In this document: piece after piece, positions 25,947-33,780 of the stretch | Position numbering within the stretch: position 1 is the stretch's first letter | Layout of the letters: every line of letters begins with the position of its first letter | From: a virus | Strand: one strand, 5' to 3' | DNA: 64,000 nt | Virus record (IMG/VR): IMGVR_UViG_3300021375_000014 | Location: 1 to 64,000 of that record | Notes under the pieces: generated by a model | Databases searched by the model: none | What the model saw: only the letters and a program-made list of their open reading frames with translations | Told to the model about the DNA's origin: nothing | Translations under genes and position numbers: made by a program

Positions 25947-25984
25947 CTATTTTCCCATTATAAATTCAACTTTTAAAGTAATAT

Positions 25985-26902
25985 TTACTTATATCCTATT
26001 ATCATAAATCGCTTATACTTATCAAGTTTTAATTCACCACTATATAATATATTTTGCATAGGCGCCATTACTACAAACTCTGCAATGTTATTTATACAAT
26101 TGACATGTTCCTCTACTTCAAAAAAGTTATTGCTTTGTAGTATAACTAGTTTACCATCTGGTATTAGATCATACCACGCTGCAAAGTTCGCAATATGTTC
26201 GCAACTAGTATTAATTATAGTGTCAGGAGAATCTACAATAGGATAACTCATACGATTGTTCGTTTTACTCCAACATTGCCAAGTATGTTGAGTATAATCA
26301 ATATCTAGTATGTCTGCTGTTATGCTTTTAAACTTCCATTGATTCGAAAACCAAGGATTATTAAAAACTTCTGCAATGTCTACACAAGTTTCGTCAATGT
26401 CAAAACTGCGGATTTTGTCTACTTTAATGTCGCTTTCAAACAGCATGGTTGCAAGAGTAGCGTACCATCCTGCACATAAGAAAACAGTACCTAAATCTAC
26501 ATTACACTTTTTAAGTTCATGTACTAACCAAAGTTTACTTCGCAACTGTCCTCGACTGAAACAGTCATTCCATATTTCGGTATTGTTAACAAAAAAACTT
26601 TTGAACGCTGCTGTAAATTGTGTATCAACATAACGATCTAATACTGGCCACAACTTCCAAGTGTTGTCTTCTAGTATAAGTTTACGCAAGTCCTCGTCGT
26701 CCGTAAGTCTAAAAATACTGTGCAGATTTTGTTCAAGCACTGCTCTGCGCAAGTCTTCTAGTTCTCCGTTTATTGCGGCTGGCAGCAATCTAAAAATACT
26801 TGAAATATCTTGATCAATATATGCTCTGCGTAAATCAGCAAGGTTACTATTAGTAGGATATAGTAGTTCAAATCTATCTAATAATTCAAATGTTTTGAGC
26901 AT
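25985..26902 (-). CDS. Methyltransferase-like protein with N-terminal repeats
   Basis: 305 residues. Residues about 20-90 contain three copies of a roughly 25-residue helical repeat built on DLRRAxxxQDxxSIFRL. The rest looks like a class I SAM-dependent methyltransferase fold: VFLCAGWYATLATML at the SAM loop, RSFDIDETCVDIAE at the second strand acid, DTIINTSCEHI at the catalytic region. Homologous to the protein at 26903. The glycine-rich loop is poor (one Gly), so SAM binding is uncertain. Confidence 0.6.
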   Translation of the reverse strand: MLKTFELLDRFELLYPTNSNLADLRRAYIDQDISSIFRLLPAAINGELEDLRRAVLEQNLHSIFRLTDDEDLRKLILEDNTWKLWPVLDRYVDTQFTAAFKSFFVNNTEIWNDCFSRGQLRSKLWLVHELKKCNVDLGTVFLCAGWYATLATMLFESDIKVDKIRSFDIDETCVDIAEVFNNPWFSNQWKFKSITADILDIDYTQHTWQCWSKTNNRMSYPIVDSPDTIINTSCEHIANFAAWYDLIPDGKLVILQSNNFFEVEEHVNCINNIAEFVVMAPMQNILYSGELKLDKYKRFMIIGYK

Positions 26903-27832
26903 TTACTTAATACCGATTTTCATATAATAATTTATCCCATTTATTTTTTGTACACCGGAATATAGTTCTGTTGTTAACTGAAACTTGCGATTAAATGCTA
27001 TTGAGCTAGTGAATGGTCTACATGAATCATCACTGCTACTGCCAACTAATACAACATATCGTGTCGTTGGAACCATTCTCCACCAATCTTCATAGTGTTC
27101 AATATTGCTAATATTAGTATTAATTATAACATTAGGAATTTCATCAAATGGATTACTCAAACTGCCATCCGGTAAAGTAGTAATAAATGTGTTACTAATG
27201 TAATTTATATTAAATATATCTTGTGTGGCAGATTTAAAGTTCCAATCTTCTAGCAATTTATCTTTCATCATCGAATCTGCCATGAATTGGCCGGATGGGT
27301 TTAAATCAAAACTACGAATATTTTGAAATATTAACGAACTATCCAAAAAGCTTGTACCTAATAATCCAATGCCACCATCTAAGATATAAATTGTCCCTAG
27401 ATACTTTGCTGCAAATATATTTGTCATCTGGGATATTATCCAACTGTTTATAGTACCATTAACGTCAGTAAGATAGGATGACATGTCAAAATTAGGAAAA
27501 TCATAAATCAAATCTTTAATTCTGCGTATCATCATGCCACTCTGAGAAACATTTATACTATGATAAGCAAGATAATCCATTGCACACCTATAGTTACCAA
27601 GCTGCTGTGAAGTATTATCTTCTGTATACAAATTACTCATGTACTGATAATCATACTTCTGTATTTTTGAATTTGTAGATATTATAACATCAGGATCAGA
27701 TACAATTTCATTTGTTTCTTCAATTATAAGTGTTGGATTTGTGTTGTTATTCAATTCATCATACACAACTGAGTTTGTTTTGAGTGTATTTGTTTTTCTT
27801 CTTGCTGCTCTTTTGTTTCTGACACTACTCAT
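26903..27832 (-). CDS. Methyltransferase-like protein
   Basis: 309 residues from the ATG at 27832, which overlaps the upstream stop; an in-frame TTG at 27844 has no spacing for a ribosome site. A basic, disordered N-terminus of about 65 residues precedes the domain. YILDGGIGLLGTSF, RSFDLNPSGQF and NVIINTNISNIEHYEDWW align with the 25985 protein, so the two are paralogues. Likely class I methyltransferase fold. Stops one base before the next start. Confidence 0.6.
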   Translation of the reverse strand: MSSVRNKRAARRKTNTLKTNSVVYDELNNNTNPTLIIEETNEIVSDPDVIISTNSKIQKYDYQYMSNLYTEDNTSQQLGNYRCAMDYLAYHSINVSQSGMMIRRIKDLIYDFPNFDMSSYLTDVNGTINSWIISQMTNIFAAKYLGTIYILDGGIGLLGTSFLDSSLIFQNIRSFDLNPSGQFMADSMMKDKLLEDWNFKSATQDIFNINYISNTFITTLPDGSLSNPFDEIPNVIINTNISNIEHYEDWWRMVPTTRYVVLVGSSSDDSCRPFTSSIAFNRKFQLTTELYSGVQKINGINYYMKIGIK

Positions 27833-28916
27833 AATATCTATCAAACCTTTCTTTTAGCCAATTATAATCATTTATTTTATTTAATTCTATGATGTTTTCT
27901 TTATTTTCTTCACCATATTTTCGGCCTGCAATCGCACCAGCAATGGCGTATTCGCCAAATTTTTTGTTTTTTCCTATCGCTGTCCAAGTAAACAATCGTT
28001 CATTTGTTTCTGTATCTACTTGTCCCTTAATGGTCTTACTCGACAACTTAGTACATTCCCTGAACGCACTTTTCCAAGCATTAAATGGATCGGTGTTAAA
28101 CTTAGTCACATTAGATATATCCGGCATTAACTTAAAATGTTCTGATATACTAGTAGTAAAATCTATATTCCAATCAGTTGCATTTCTCAGTAATGCTGTT
28201 GGAAATAATTTAACACCGCCATATCCATACACCAAGTCATTGATAGGATTAATTGAATGCCATGCATGCACGACTGTACGATCCCATATGGGTGCATAAT
28301 AATCAAAATTAAAATCTGGAGAAATAATAGCATCTGCATCTATTACGTAAAACATATCAGTTTCGGCAATCATTGCTGCTTTTTTGTGTGCATTAAAAAT
28401 TCCAGTAACACCGTGGACACGCTTTGCATATGGAAAACGTTCTAATATTGTTTGATAATTTTCATCAGCAAACTCTTCATCATAACTTAAATAAATTATA
28501 TCGTACAGTTTAATATTAGAATTAACACCACAGAGATCGTGTTTAATATATTCACCAGATAATAGATATAAATCATTTTCAATATTGTCTACATCATGAT
28601 TTTTATGTAACAATCTAATGCCTATATCGTGGCCGTGTTCATTTCTTATACCTGTATCGCCGCTCCAAATATGTGATAAATTATTATCCCATTCAGAAGG
28701 TCGGAAGTTCCAATCAAAGTCCGTTAAATTTATTTGATTATCGATTATCCAATAGTACTGAGTATTAACGTGCTTTTTTATTTCTTTGTGTAAATCATGT
28801 ACATTATTATTTGTTTTAACAATCTGTACATTTGGAATCTTTTCCTTGACTTTTTTATATTGTTCAATCACTTGAACGTGTAAGTCATCTATTATATAAA
28901 AACAATCGTATGCCAT
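27825..28916 (-). CDS. Glycosyltransferase-like protein
   Basis: 363 residues. The central segment DIIYLSYDEEF, PYAKRVHGVTGIFNAHKKAA and FYVIDADAII reads as a GT-A-type nucleotide-sugar transferase with a DxD metal motif (IDADA). The same block is in the protein at 43521 (YLSYDEP, IDGDN), so these are paralogues. The N-terminal 130 residues are an extra domain with a second WIIDNQ segment, possibly a degenerate repeat of the same fold. Acceptor unknown. Confidence 0.65.
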   Translation of the reverse strand: MAYDCFYIIDDLHVQVIEQYKKVKEKIPNVQIVKTNNNVHDLHKEIKKHVNTQYYWIIDNQINLTDFDWNFRPSEWDNNLSHIWSGDTGIRNEHGHDIGIRLLHKNHDVDNIENDLYLLSGEYIKHDLCGVNSNIKLYDIIYLSYDEEFADENYQTILERFPYAKRVHGVTGIFNAHKKAAMIAETDMFYVIDADAIISPDFNFDYYAPIWDRTVVHAWHSINPINDLVYGYGGVKLFPTALLRNATDWNIDFTTSISEHFKLMPDISNVTKFNTDPFNAWKSAFRECTKLSSKTIKGQVDTETNERLFTWTAIGKNKKFGEYAIAGAIAGRKYGEENKENIIELNKINDYNWLKERFDRYYE

Positions 28917-28949
28917 TGATATCCCATTAATTATTATTATTATATCATA

Positions 28950-30485
28950 TTAATCATCGTGTGTAAAGACTTTTATTCCATAATGATTAGAAAATTCTCG
29001 GGCATCATTTATATCATTGACTATAGGTTGTCCTTTTATATTCAATGATGTATTAACTAACATTGGACATCCAGTGTTCTTTTTAAATTCAGTTAATAAT
29101 TCATACAATCCAGCATGTTGGCTCTTGTTTACTGTTTGTACCCTTGAAGTGCCATCTATATGCACAATAGCCGGAAACTTTTCTGGATATTTGCATTTAG
29201 CAACAAACTGCATATACGGAGATTCTATAATGTTTTCTGGCATGTCAAAATAATCGTGTACATCTTCTTCTAATATCATAGGAGCAAATGGACGAAATTT
29301 CTGTCTATGCTTAATATTATTCATTCTATCTTTAATAGTATCTCCACGTGGATCTGCTGTAAGTGTGCGATTACCTAATGCTCTTGGACCAAACTCCGCG
29401 CGTCCGTTAGCGATGCCAATTATTTCACCATCTAGCAATGCTTTTAGGGCACGTTTAACAGGATAAGAACCCGCAATATTATGTCCCAGATACGGAGTAT
29501 GTAATTTAGTTCTCTTATTAAAAAATAAAGATCCACTTGCTCCAATACAACTGCCAGCATCACCAGGATTAGGCATAATCCATATATTTTTAAATCTATC
29601 AGTGATAGAACTATTAGCACTACAGTTAAGTGCACATCCTCCCATCAGTACCAAGTTTTCACATTTTGTGTTTTTACGGGCGTATTCTATTATTTTGACT
29701 AACATCTGCGTATATATATGTTGTGTTGCTGCCGCGATATCAAATTTGTCTTGTTCACTCGTTAACTCAGATAGAAAATCATTACATCCTCTGTGTAGAT
29801 TTTTTTTAAAATTAACAATATGATAAAATTTACTCGTATGATCATTTAATTTTATTCCAAATTTATCATACATGTGATTTACTATCGTTTTGCCTCTTAC
29901 CTGTCTGGTAATGTCTCCATATGCCGCCATACCCATAAGTATATACTCATCTTCTTGTGGTTTTAAACCCAATCTTGCTGTCATCGCACTGTAAAATAAA
30001 CCAATACTATCAGGATAAACTTGTGAATAAATTTTTTCTAGATTATTACAATTACCTTTCCATATAGTTAATGTTTCTAATTCACCTATACTATCAATTA
30101 CTACTACAACAGCATTATTAAACGGACTAGTAAAATATCCACTTGCAGCGTGGGTATAATGATGCGATTGATATATTATCGGAATGTTTCGAAGTTGTGA
30201 AAATGATTTTAAATAACGTTTCGGCAGTTCGTTCATATCAAATGCTAACGAATATTGGCCAGCAACAAATTGTCTCCACTTTTTTACATATGGACGTTCA
30301 TACCACGCTATTACATCAGGCGTACCATACGAGAGGGCTTCTTGAATTATTTCTGCATTCAAGTTAGGATCATTTTTAATTTTAGAATAGCGTTCACTAT
30401 GACTAGCGAATAAAATTTCACTGTCTTTAATGACGCTGACCGCAGCATCATGGTTTAATGCACCTGATATACCTAATACAATCAT
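28950..30485 (-). CDS. Carbamoyltransferase (NodU/TobZ/CmcH family)
   Basis: 511 residues, near the family length (about 560). The family transfers carbamoyl from carbamoyl phosphate through carbamoyl-AMP onto hydroxyl groups of sugars or antibiotics. Visible: N-terminal GISGALNHDAAVSVI (His12), SHHYTHAASGYF (H108, H109, H112), VVVIDSIGE, LMGGCALNCSANS, GRAEFGPRALGNRTLTADPR and the C-terminal KFRPFAPMI. Both the ASKHA-like N-domain and the C-terminal YrdC-like domain are represented. Start overlaps the stop of a 37-residue gene (ATGA). Confidence 0.92.
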   Translation of the reverse strand: MIVLGISGALNHDAAVSVIKDSEILFASHSERYSKIKNDPNLNAEIIQEALSYGTPDVIAWYERPYVKKWRQFVAGQYSLAFDMNELPKRYLKSFSQLRNIPIIYQSHHYTHAASGYFTSPFNNAVVVVIDSIGELETLTIWKGNCNNLEKIYSQVYPDSIGLFYSAMTARLGLKPQEDEYILMGMAAYGDITRQVRGKTIVNHMYDKFGIKLNDHTSKFYHIVNFKKNLHRGCNDFLSELTSEQDKFDIAAATQHIYTQMLVKIIEYARKNTKCENLVLMGGCALNCSANSSITDRFKNIWIMPNPGDAGSCIGASGSLFFNKRTKLHTPYLGHNIAGSYPVKRALKALLDGEIIGIANGRAEFGPRALGNRTLTADPRGDTIKDRMNNIKHRQKFRPFAPMILEEDVHDYFDMPENIIESPYMQFVAKCKYPEKFPAIVHIDGTSRVQTVNKSQHAGLYELLTEFKKNTGCPMLVNTSLNIKGQPIVNDINDAREFSNHYGIKVFTHDD

Positions 30486-30595
30486 TTATATATAAACGGA
30501 TCACGCTTACGTAGTTCTGCTAAACGTTTTTTTAATCGTTTTTTCTCTTTATACATTGTATAAGGATAAATTATTATTTGCCATATTTTTTTCAT
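30482..30595 (-). CDS. 37-residue basic protein
   Basis: ATG at 30595 lies two bases after the preceding stop; TGA overlaps the carbamoyltransferase ATG. Reads MKKIWQIIIYPYTMYK, then Lys/Arg-rich helix, ending RKRDPFIYK. Similar tiny proteins with a KRDPFIY ending occur in marine T4-like phages (memory, not a search). The hydrophobic start and basic helix suggest membrane association. Confidence 0.6.
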   Translation of the reverse strand: MKKIWQIIIYPYTMYKEKKRLKKRLAELRKRDPFIYK

Positions 30596-30597
30596 TC

Positions 30598-30867
30598 TTA
30601 TTCTATTCCTATATTTACTAGTATTATTAATATTATTACAGTGAGAACTTTTACTATAAACATTTTGCCTATACCTTTTCCAGTATCTTCAACTACTGGC
30701 TTCCAAGTTTCTAATCTGCCTATTTTTTTCCATTCTTCTTTAGATGTCCACAATCCACCGACATGTTTGAGCCATTGCTTAAACGTTTTGTCATCGTGTC
30801 TCTTGCGTTCAGTATGCCACGCATCTAATATTTCAAAAATAGTCTTAATTCCCATAATAATTCTCAA
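30598..30867 (-). CDS. Small protein with C-terminal membrane anchor
   Basis: 89 residues (85 if it starts at the second ATG, MGIKTIF). A charged helical N-terminus (AWHTERKRHDDKTFKQWLKH) is followed by a 20-residue hydrophobic tail, MFIVKVLTVIILIILVNIG. Tail-anchored topology. Overlaps the upstream stop. Function unknown. Confidence 0.6.
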   Translation of the reverse strand: MRIIMGIKTIFEILDAWHTERKRHDDKTFKQWLKHVGGLWTSKEEWKKIGRLETWKPVVEDTGKGIGKMFIVKVLTVIILIILVNIGIE

Positions 30868-31133
30868 TTAATGTAATGTATTTCAAACCAGGTTAGCATT
30901 TCTTTTCCTTCTTCTGGAGTAGCATTAAACCATTCACCATGTACGCGACGATGTGCATATTCCCGGTGTAGTTTTTTCTCCAATTTAACAACATCACCAT
31001 CTATATGAATTGTTTCAATAATATTGAGTTTTTTTGCATTTCCAGTTTGTAGTGTTTTGAGTCTTTTTTCTGGATTATTACTAAATCCAAATTTACACAA
31101 TTCTGCTCCATCAGATATACAATATATATACAT
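30864..31133 (-). CDS. GIY-YIG-like (T5orf172/MUG113) domain protein
   Basis: 89 residues. MYIYCISDG is the GIY-YIG-like first strand, CKFGFSNNPEKRLKTLQTGN the second strand with conserved Arg, KLEKKLHREYAHRRVHGEWF the Glu/His region. This matches the compact T5orf172/MUG113 variant of the GIY-YIG nuclease superfamily. Many such phage proteins have no tested nuclease activity. ATG overlaps the upstream stop. Confidence 0.75.
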   Translation of the reverse strand: MYIYCISDGAELCKFGFSNNPEKRLKTLQTGNAKKLNIIETIHIDGDVVKLEKKLHREYAHRRVHGEWFNATPEEGKEMLTWFEIHYIN

Positions 31134-31864
31134 TATCCATTTCCCGATCTTGTACGTTCAATATCATCGAATATAATTTTAGCCCAATCTTTATGTGCTA
31201 CATCATTGGGATGTAAAAATTTTTCATCTCCCTCTATGTCATAATATAGATTCAAATCATACATATAAGTAAAAAATGTCTGGTCTTCATATAGGTATTG
31301 CATATCTATTTGTTTCATAACATTTTCCATCTCATAGGTCTTGCATATTTCTGAAAATCTAGTGGGATCAATAAGATTAGGAGTTAGATTTAAAGAGTTA
31401 AATAATACATATTCTAGTTCTGCATTTTTTAAAAAGTTCTGAAGTGTAATAACATTGATAAGATACTGATGAAAATCATACACTGGTGACCAAAAATGCT
31501 TCATGTATAATTCATTTAGTTTCTTTAAATCATCATTTGTATTAGCATCAAGTCTTATATTACCATGATATTCAATCGCAGGTATATTGTGTATCAATAA
31601 ATTTTTATCTTCAATAAAATGTTCTTTTCTATTTGGAGTTGTTAATCCAATAGCAACAAACGGACGTTCACCATTGGCAAGCATATCACTTATTGTTTTA
31701 ATTGCTGTACGAACAATATAAAAATTAGAAACTCCTCGATCCGCTTCTGTTTTCGTCTCTTGTCTATCAAATCCTAATAGTTCAGCCAATTCATATGGCC
31801 AAGCAGTTTCTTTATTTGCTAGTCCAGTACCATATGTAAAACTACATCCATTCGCATATAACAT
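31133..31864 (-). CDS. SGNH-hydrolase-like protein
   Basis: 243 residues. N-terminal NGCSFTYG places the nucleophile Ser8 as in SGNH/GDSL esterases; FVAIGLTTPNR may hold block III, and LHPNDVAHKDWAK near the C-terminus supplies the Asp/His pair. The family deacylates or acylates carbohydrates and lipids. First gene of its operon, behind a late-type promoter. A relative lies at 33781. Confidence 0.7.
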   Translation of the reverse strand: MLYANGCSFTYGTGLANKETAWPYELAELLGFDRQETKTEADRGVSNFYIVRTAIKTISDMLANGERPFVAIGLTTPNRKEHFIEDKNLLIHNIPAIEYHGNIRLDANTNDDLKKLNELYMKHFWSPVYDFHQYLINVITLQNFLKNAELEYVLFNSLNLTPNLIDPTRFSEICKTYEMENVMKQIDMQYLYEDQTFFTYMYDLNLYYDIEGDEKFLHPNDVAHKDWAKIIFDDIERTRSGNG

Positions 31865-31897
31865 TTTTTATACATCCTTCTTTATTATATTCGTAGT

Positions 31898-31905
31898 TAT
31901 TTATC
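31898..31905 (-). promoter_or_regulatory. Candidate T4-type late promoter of the radical SAM operon
   Basis: GATAAATA on the minus strand, 33 bases before the SGNH-like start codon: the same spacing as the sites before gp25 and the tail block. It lies between divergent genes, 13 bases from the -35 box of the plus-strand promoter. Confidence 0.45.
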
Positions 31906-31917
31906 TTGAGAAAAAGG

Positions 31918-31946
31918 TTGACATTATAGACGAATCACTTTATAAA
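31918..31946 (+). promoter_or_regulatory. Sigma70-like promoter with ACGAATCACT spacer motif
   Basis: TTGACA (31918-31923), a 17-base spacer ending ACGAATCACTT, TATAAA (31941-31946). Its leader carries TGTATAAGTTAGATAG, shared with the promoters at 9019 and 32622. Confidence 0.8.
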
Positions 31947-31974
31947 GAATGTATAAGTTAGATAGGAAATCATC

Positions 31975-32172
31975 ATGCACAAGAAAAACAGTTATTTCTT
32001 CAAAACAAAAGAAGAGGCTCTTTCGTATATCAAAGGTTTCAATACAAAAGAAACTGGGCGGCCAGACCGCGACACATACATCCGTGGACCATTTGCGCAC
32101 GATAGTGGCCATGACGCTGACGATCCAAATCGTCAAGTTGGATTTGTTGTTCATGTAGAAAAATATAGTTGA
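31975..32172 (+). CDS. 65-residue hypothetical protein
   Basis: AGGAA ribosome site behind the promoter. N-terminal helix (TKEEALSYIKGFNTKETG), then a His/Asp-rich turn (GPFAHDSGHDADDP) and a strand end. The His/Asp cluster might bind metal. An earlier ATG at 31949 in another frame lies upstream of the likely transcription start and is not used. Confidence 0.6.
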   Translation: MHKKNSYFFKTKEEALSYIKGFNTKETGRPDRDTYIRGPFAHDSGHDADDPNRQVGFVVHVEKYS

Positions 32173-32183
32173 AGACGGGTTTT

Positions 32184-32345
32184 ATGATTTATACTTGGCA
32201 AATATTCTACAATGATATCTTTCTTGGATATCAATATGCAATGACTGAATACTCAGCCCGAGAAAAGGCATTTATGACGGGTGGCAGTGCTAGTAAATAT
32301 ACTGGCGCCAATTTAGATAATATAAAAGTAGTGAGAATAAATTAA
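32184..32345 (+). CDS. 53-residue phage protein
   Basis: ATG at 32184, stop at 32343-32345. Reads MIYTWQIFYNDIFLGYQYAM, then SAREKAFMTGGSASKYTG. The strand-helix pattern followed by GSASKYTG is common in short proteins of marine T4-like phages. It follows the 31975 gene by 11 bases. Confidence 0.55.
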   Translation: MIYTWQIFYNDIFLGYQYAMTEYSAREKAFMTGGSASKYTGANLDNIKVVRIN

Positions 32346-32363
32346 TGTCATTGAAAAAGAATA

Positions 32364-32392
32364 TTGACAACCCCGACGAATCACTTTATACT
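32364..32392 (+). promoter_or_regulatory. Sigma70-like promoter with ACGAATCACT spacer motif
   Basis: TTGACA (32364-32369), a 17-base spacer ending ACGAATCACTT, TATACT (32387-32392). Confidence 0.8.
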
Positions 32393-32423
32393 AGTTAAGT
32401 AATCAAAAGAAAGAGAAGATAAT

Positions 32424-32618
32424 ATGAATATTATAGATTTCACAAAAGTAACTGATATTGAATTTGAAGGCGTTGACATGGCAGACTATCCTAAGTTCTG
32501 CGATGCGTATATTGAATCTGCTGTTATCAATGGCGTTGAAGCCACAGAAGAAGAACTTGACGTAATCAACAATGACTATTCGTTTGTTTACGAAAAACTA
32601 CAGGAATGGTTGTATTAA
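32424..32618 (+). CDS. 64-residue conserved phage protein
   Basis: AGAGAAG ribosome site. Acidic protein: FEGVDMADYPKFCDAYIESA, then ATEEELDVINNDYSFVYEKL. This DYPxFCDAYI signature occurs in a small phage family of unknown role (recollection). Strong negative charge could mean DNA mimicry, unproven. Confidence 0.65.
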   Translation: MNIIDFTKVTDIEFEGVDMADYPKFCDAYIESAVINGVEATEEELDVINNDYSFVYEKLQEWLY

Positions 32619-32621
32619 ATC

Positions 32622-32650
32622 TTGACAATCATTACGAATCACTATATAAA
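32622..32650 (+). promoter_or_regulatory. Sigma70-like promoter with ACGAATCACT spacer motif
   Basis: TTGACA (32622-32627), a 17-base spacer ending ACGAATCACTA, TATAAA (32645-32650); leader TGCATAAGTTAGATAG. Confidence 0.8.
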
Positions 32651-32683
32651 GAGTGCATAAGTTAGATAGTTAAGGAGAACATT

Positions 32684-32836
32684 ATGTGGTCAGTAGCAGC
32701 GAAGAACTTTGGTGAAAATGCAGACAGTATGCATGTCAGTGGGTTAACATATGAAAATGCACGTGCATTACATTCCAGTCTTAGTAACAGTGGTGAATGG
32801 GCTGAAGTTCGTAGTTACAAAGTGGAGGCAGTATAA
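32684..32836 (+). CDS. 50-residue hypothetical protein
   Basis: AAGGAG, 8 bases upstream of the ATG at 32684; the TAA stop shares its last base with the next ATG. Sequence begins MWSVAAKNFGENADSMHVSG and has a central helix ENARALHSSLSNSGEW. First of three coupled genes. Confidence 0.6.
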   Translation: MWSVAAKNFGENADSMHVSGLTYENARALHSSLSNSGEWAEVRSYKVEAV

Positions 32837-33033
32837 TGGATGCTACATTCGCTTGGTTTTGCAATGATATGATTAATCTAACCTATAGATCAGAAAACAA
32901 AAAAGAAAGCGGTGAAATTGATTGGAATTTTGTCGATAGCGATCTTTTCGAAAAGTGGCAAGTTCTCTTAGACGGAGAAACATATTCTGAATATTTTGAT
33001 CGTGCGGCTGATATGGTGGAGAATATACAATGA
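32836..33033 (+). CDS. 65-residue acidic hypothetical protein
   Basis: Translationally coupled to both neighbours (TAATG before, ATGA after). Acidic and aromatic-rich: MDATFAWFCNDMINLTYR, then DSDLFEKWQVLLDGE. Function unknown. Confidence 0.6.
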   Translation: MDATFAWFCNDMINLTYRSENKKESGEIDWNFVDSDLFEKWQVLLDGETYSEYFDRAADMVENIQ

Positions 33034-33773
33034 TTGATCCTATTAAATTTTGTAATCCCGAATTAAAAGAAAATGGTGCTTATATTAAACCAAAAACAAA
33101 ACAAGAAGTTCTTGCTTTGGCAATTGCAGCACAACGTATTAACGGCGAATATTTAAAACGTGGCGGAAAGTCAGACTTTGTTACTAGAATCGAAGATGGT
33201 GAAAAAGTCCAACGATACACACGTATTAAAGAAAGCAATCGACATGTTATTCAAACATTAGAAGAGGTAGTTCCAAATATTCTAGAAGATACTGAGTTAT
33301 TGAATGCCGCACAATCAATGCTTGATAATCTGAATATGGAATTTATGTTCAAAGTTCTCGGTGATAATATGAACGATTTTGAAACCAGTATTCATGAATT
33401 TTTGGCAGAAAATGATGATGAATTATATATTCAAAAGCATATGGGTATTATCGCTTTTATTCCTGAATATGTAAAACGTGATACTAATAAAAAGAATTTA
33501 GAAGAACGTTCGGTTGGGTCTGAATACGTTGGAAGTAAAGGTGATAAAGTTACTATAGATATTGAGATTGTTTCCAAACGTCAGGCAACTGCCTGGGCTG
33601 GATGGAATGTAAATGCTATTACTTCCGATGGTAATCGCGTTTCATTCTTTACTACTAAAGATGATTTATCAGAAATGACTGGAATTTTTAGTATCACTGC
33701 AAAAGTTAAAGATTGCGGCACTGTTTGGGGCAATTCTGATATTAAAGAGACCAGATTGAATTACGTGAAGTAA
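33030..33773 (+). CDS. Hypothetical protein with C-terminal OB-like domain
   Basis: 247 residues. The N-terminal 150 residues are helical. The C-terminal 95 (EYVGSKGDKVTIDIEIVSKR, then WNVNAITSDGNRVSFFTTKDDL, ending TRLNYVK) follow the strand pattern of an OB-like module that recurs at the end of diverse phage proteins. Nucleic-acid binding is possible but not shown. Converges with the minus-strand operon 7 bases downstream; no terminator is visible. Confidence 0.6.
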   Translation: MIDPIKFCNPELKENGAYIKPKTKQEVLALAIAAQRINGEYLKRGGKSDFVTRIEDGEKVQRYTRIKESNRHVIQTLEEVVPNILEDTELLNAAQSMLDNLNMEFMFKVLGDNMNDFETSIHEFLAENDDELYIQKHMGIIAFIPEYVKRDTNKKNLEERSVGSEYVGSKGDKVTIDIEIVSKRQATAWAGWNVNAITSDGNRVSFFTTKDDLSEMTGIFSITAKVKDCGTVWGNSDIKETRLNYVK

Positions 33774-33780
33774 TAAGAAT

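Noticed and set aside
15389-31864. Prophage or bacterial biosynthetic island instead of phage
   Set aside because: No integrase, att-like repeat or host housekeeping genes; clamp, gp25, gp6 and phage-type small genes flank the cluster on both sides.
31949-32158. 69-residue frame overlapping the 31975 gene
   Set aside because: Its ATG lies at about the predicted transcription start of the promoter at 31918, leaving no ribosome site; the 31975 frame has one.
32345-32398. 17-residue ORF between small early genes
   Set aside because: It spans the promoter at 32364 and has no ribosome site.
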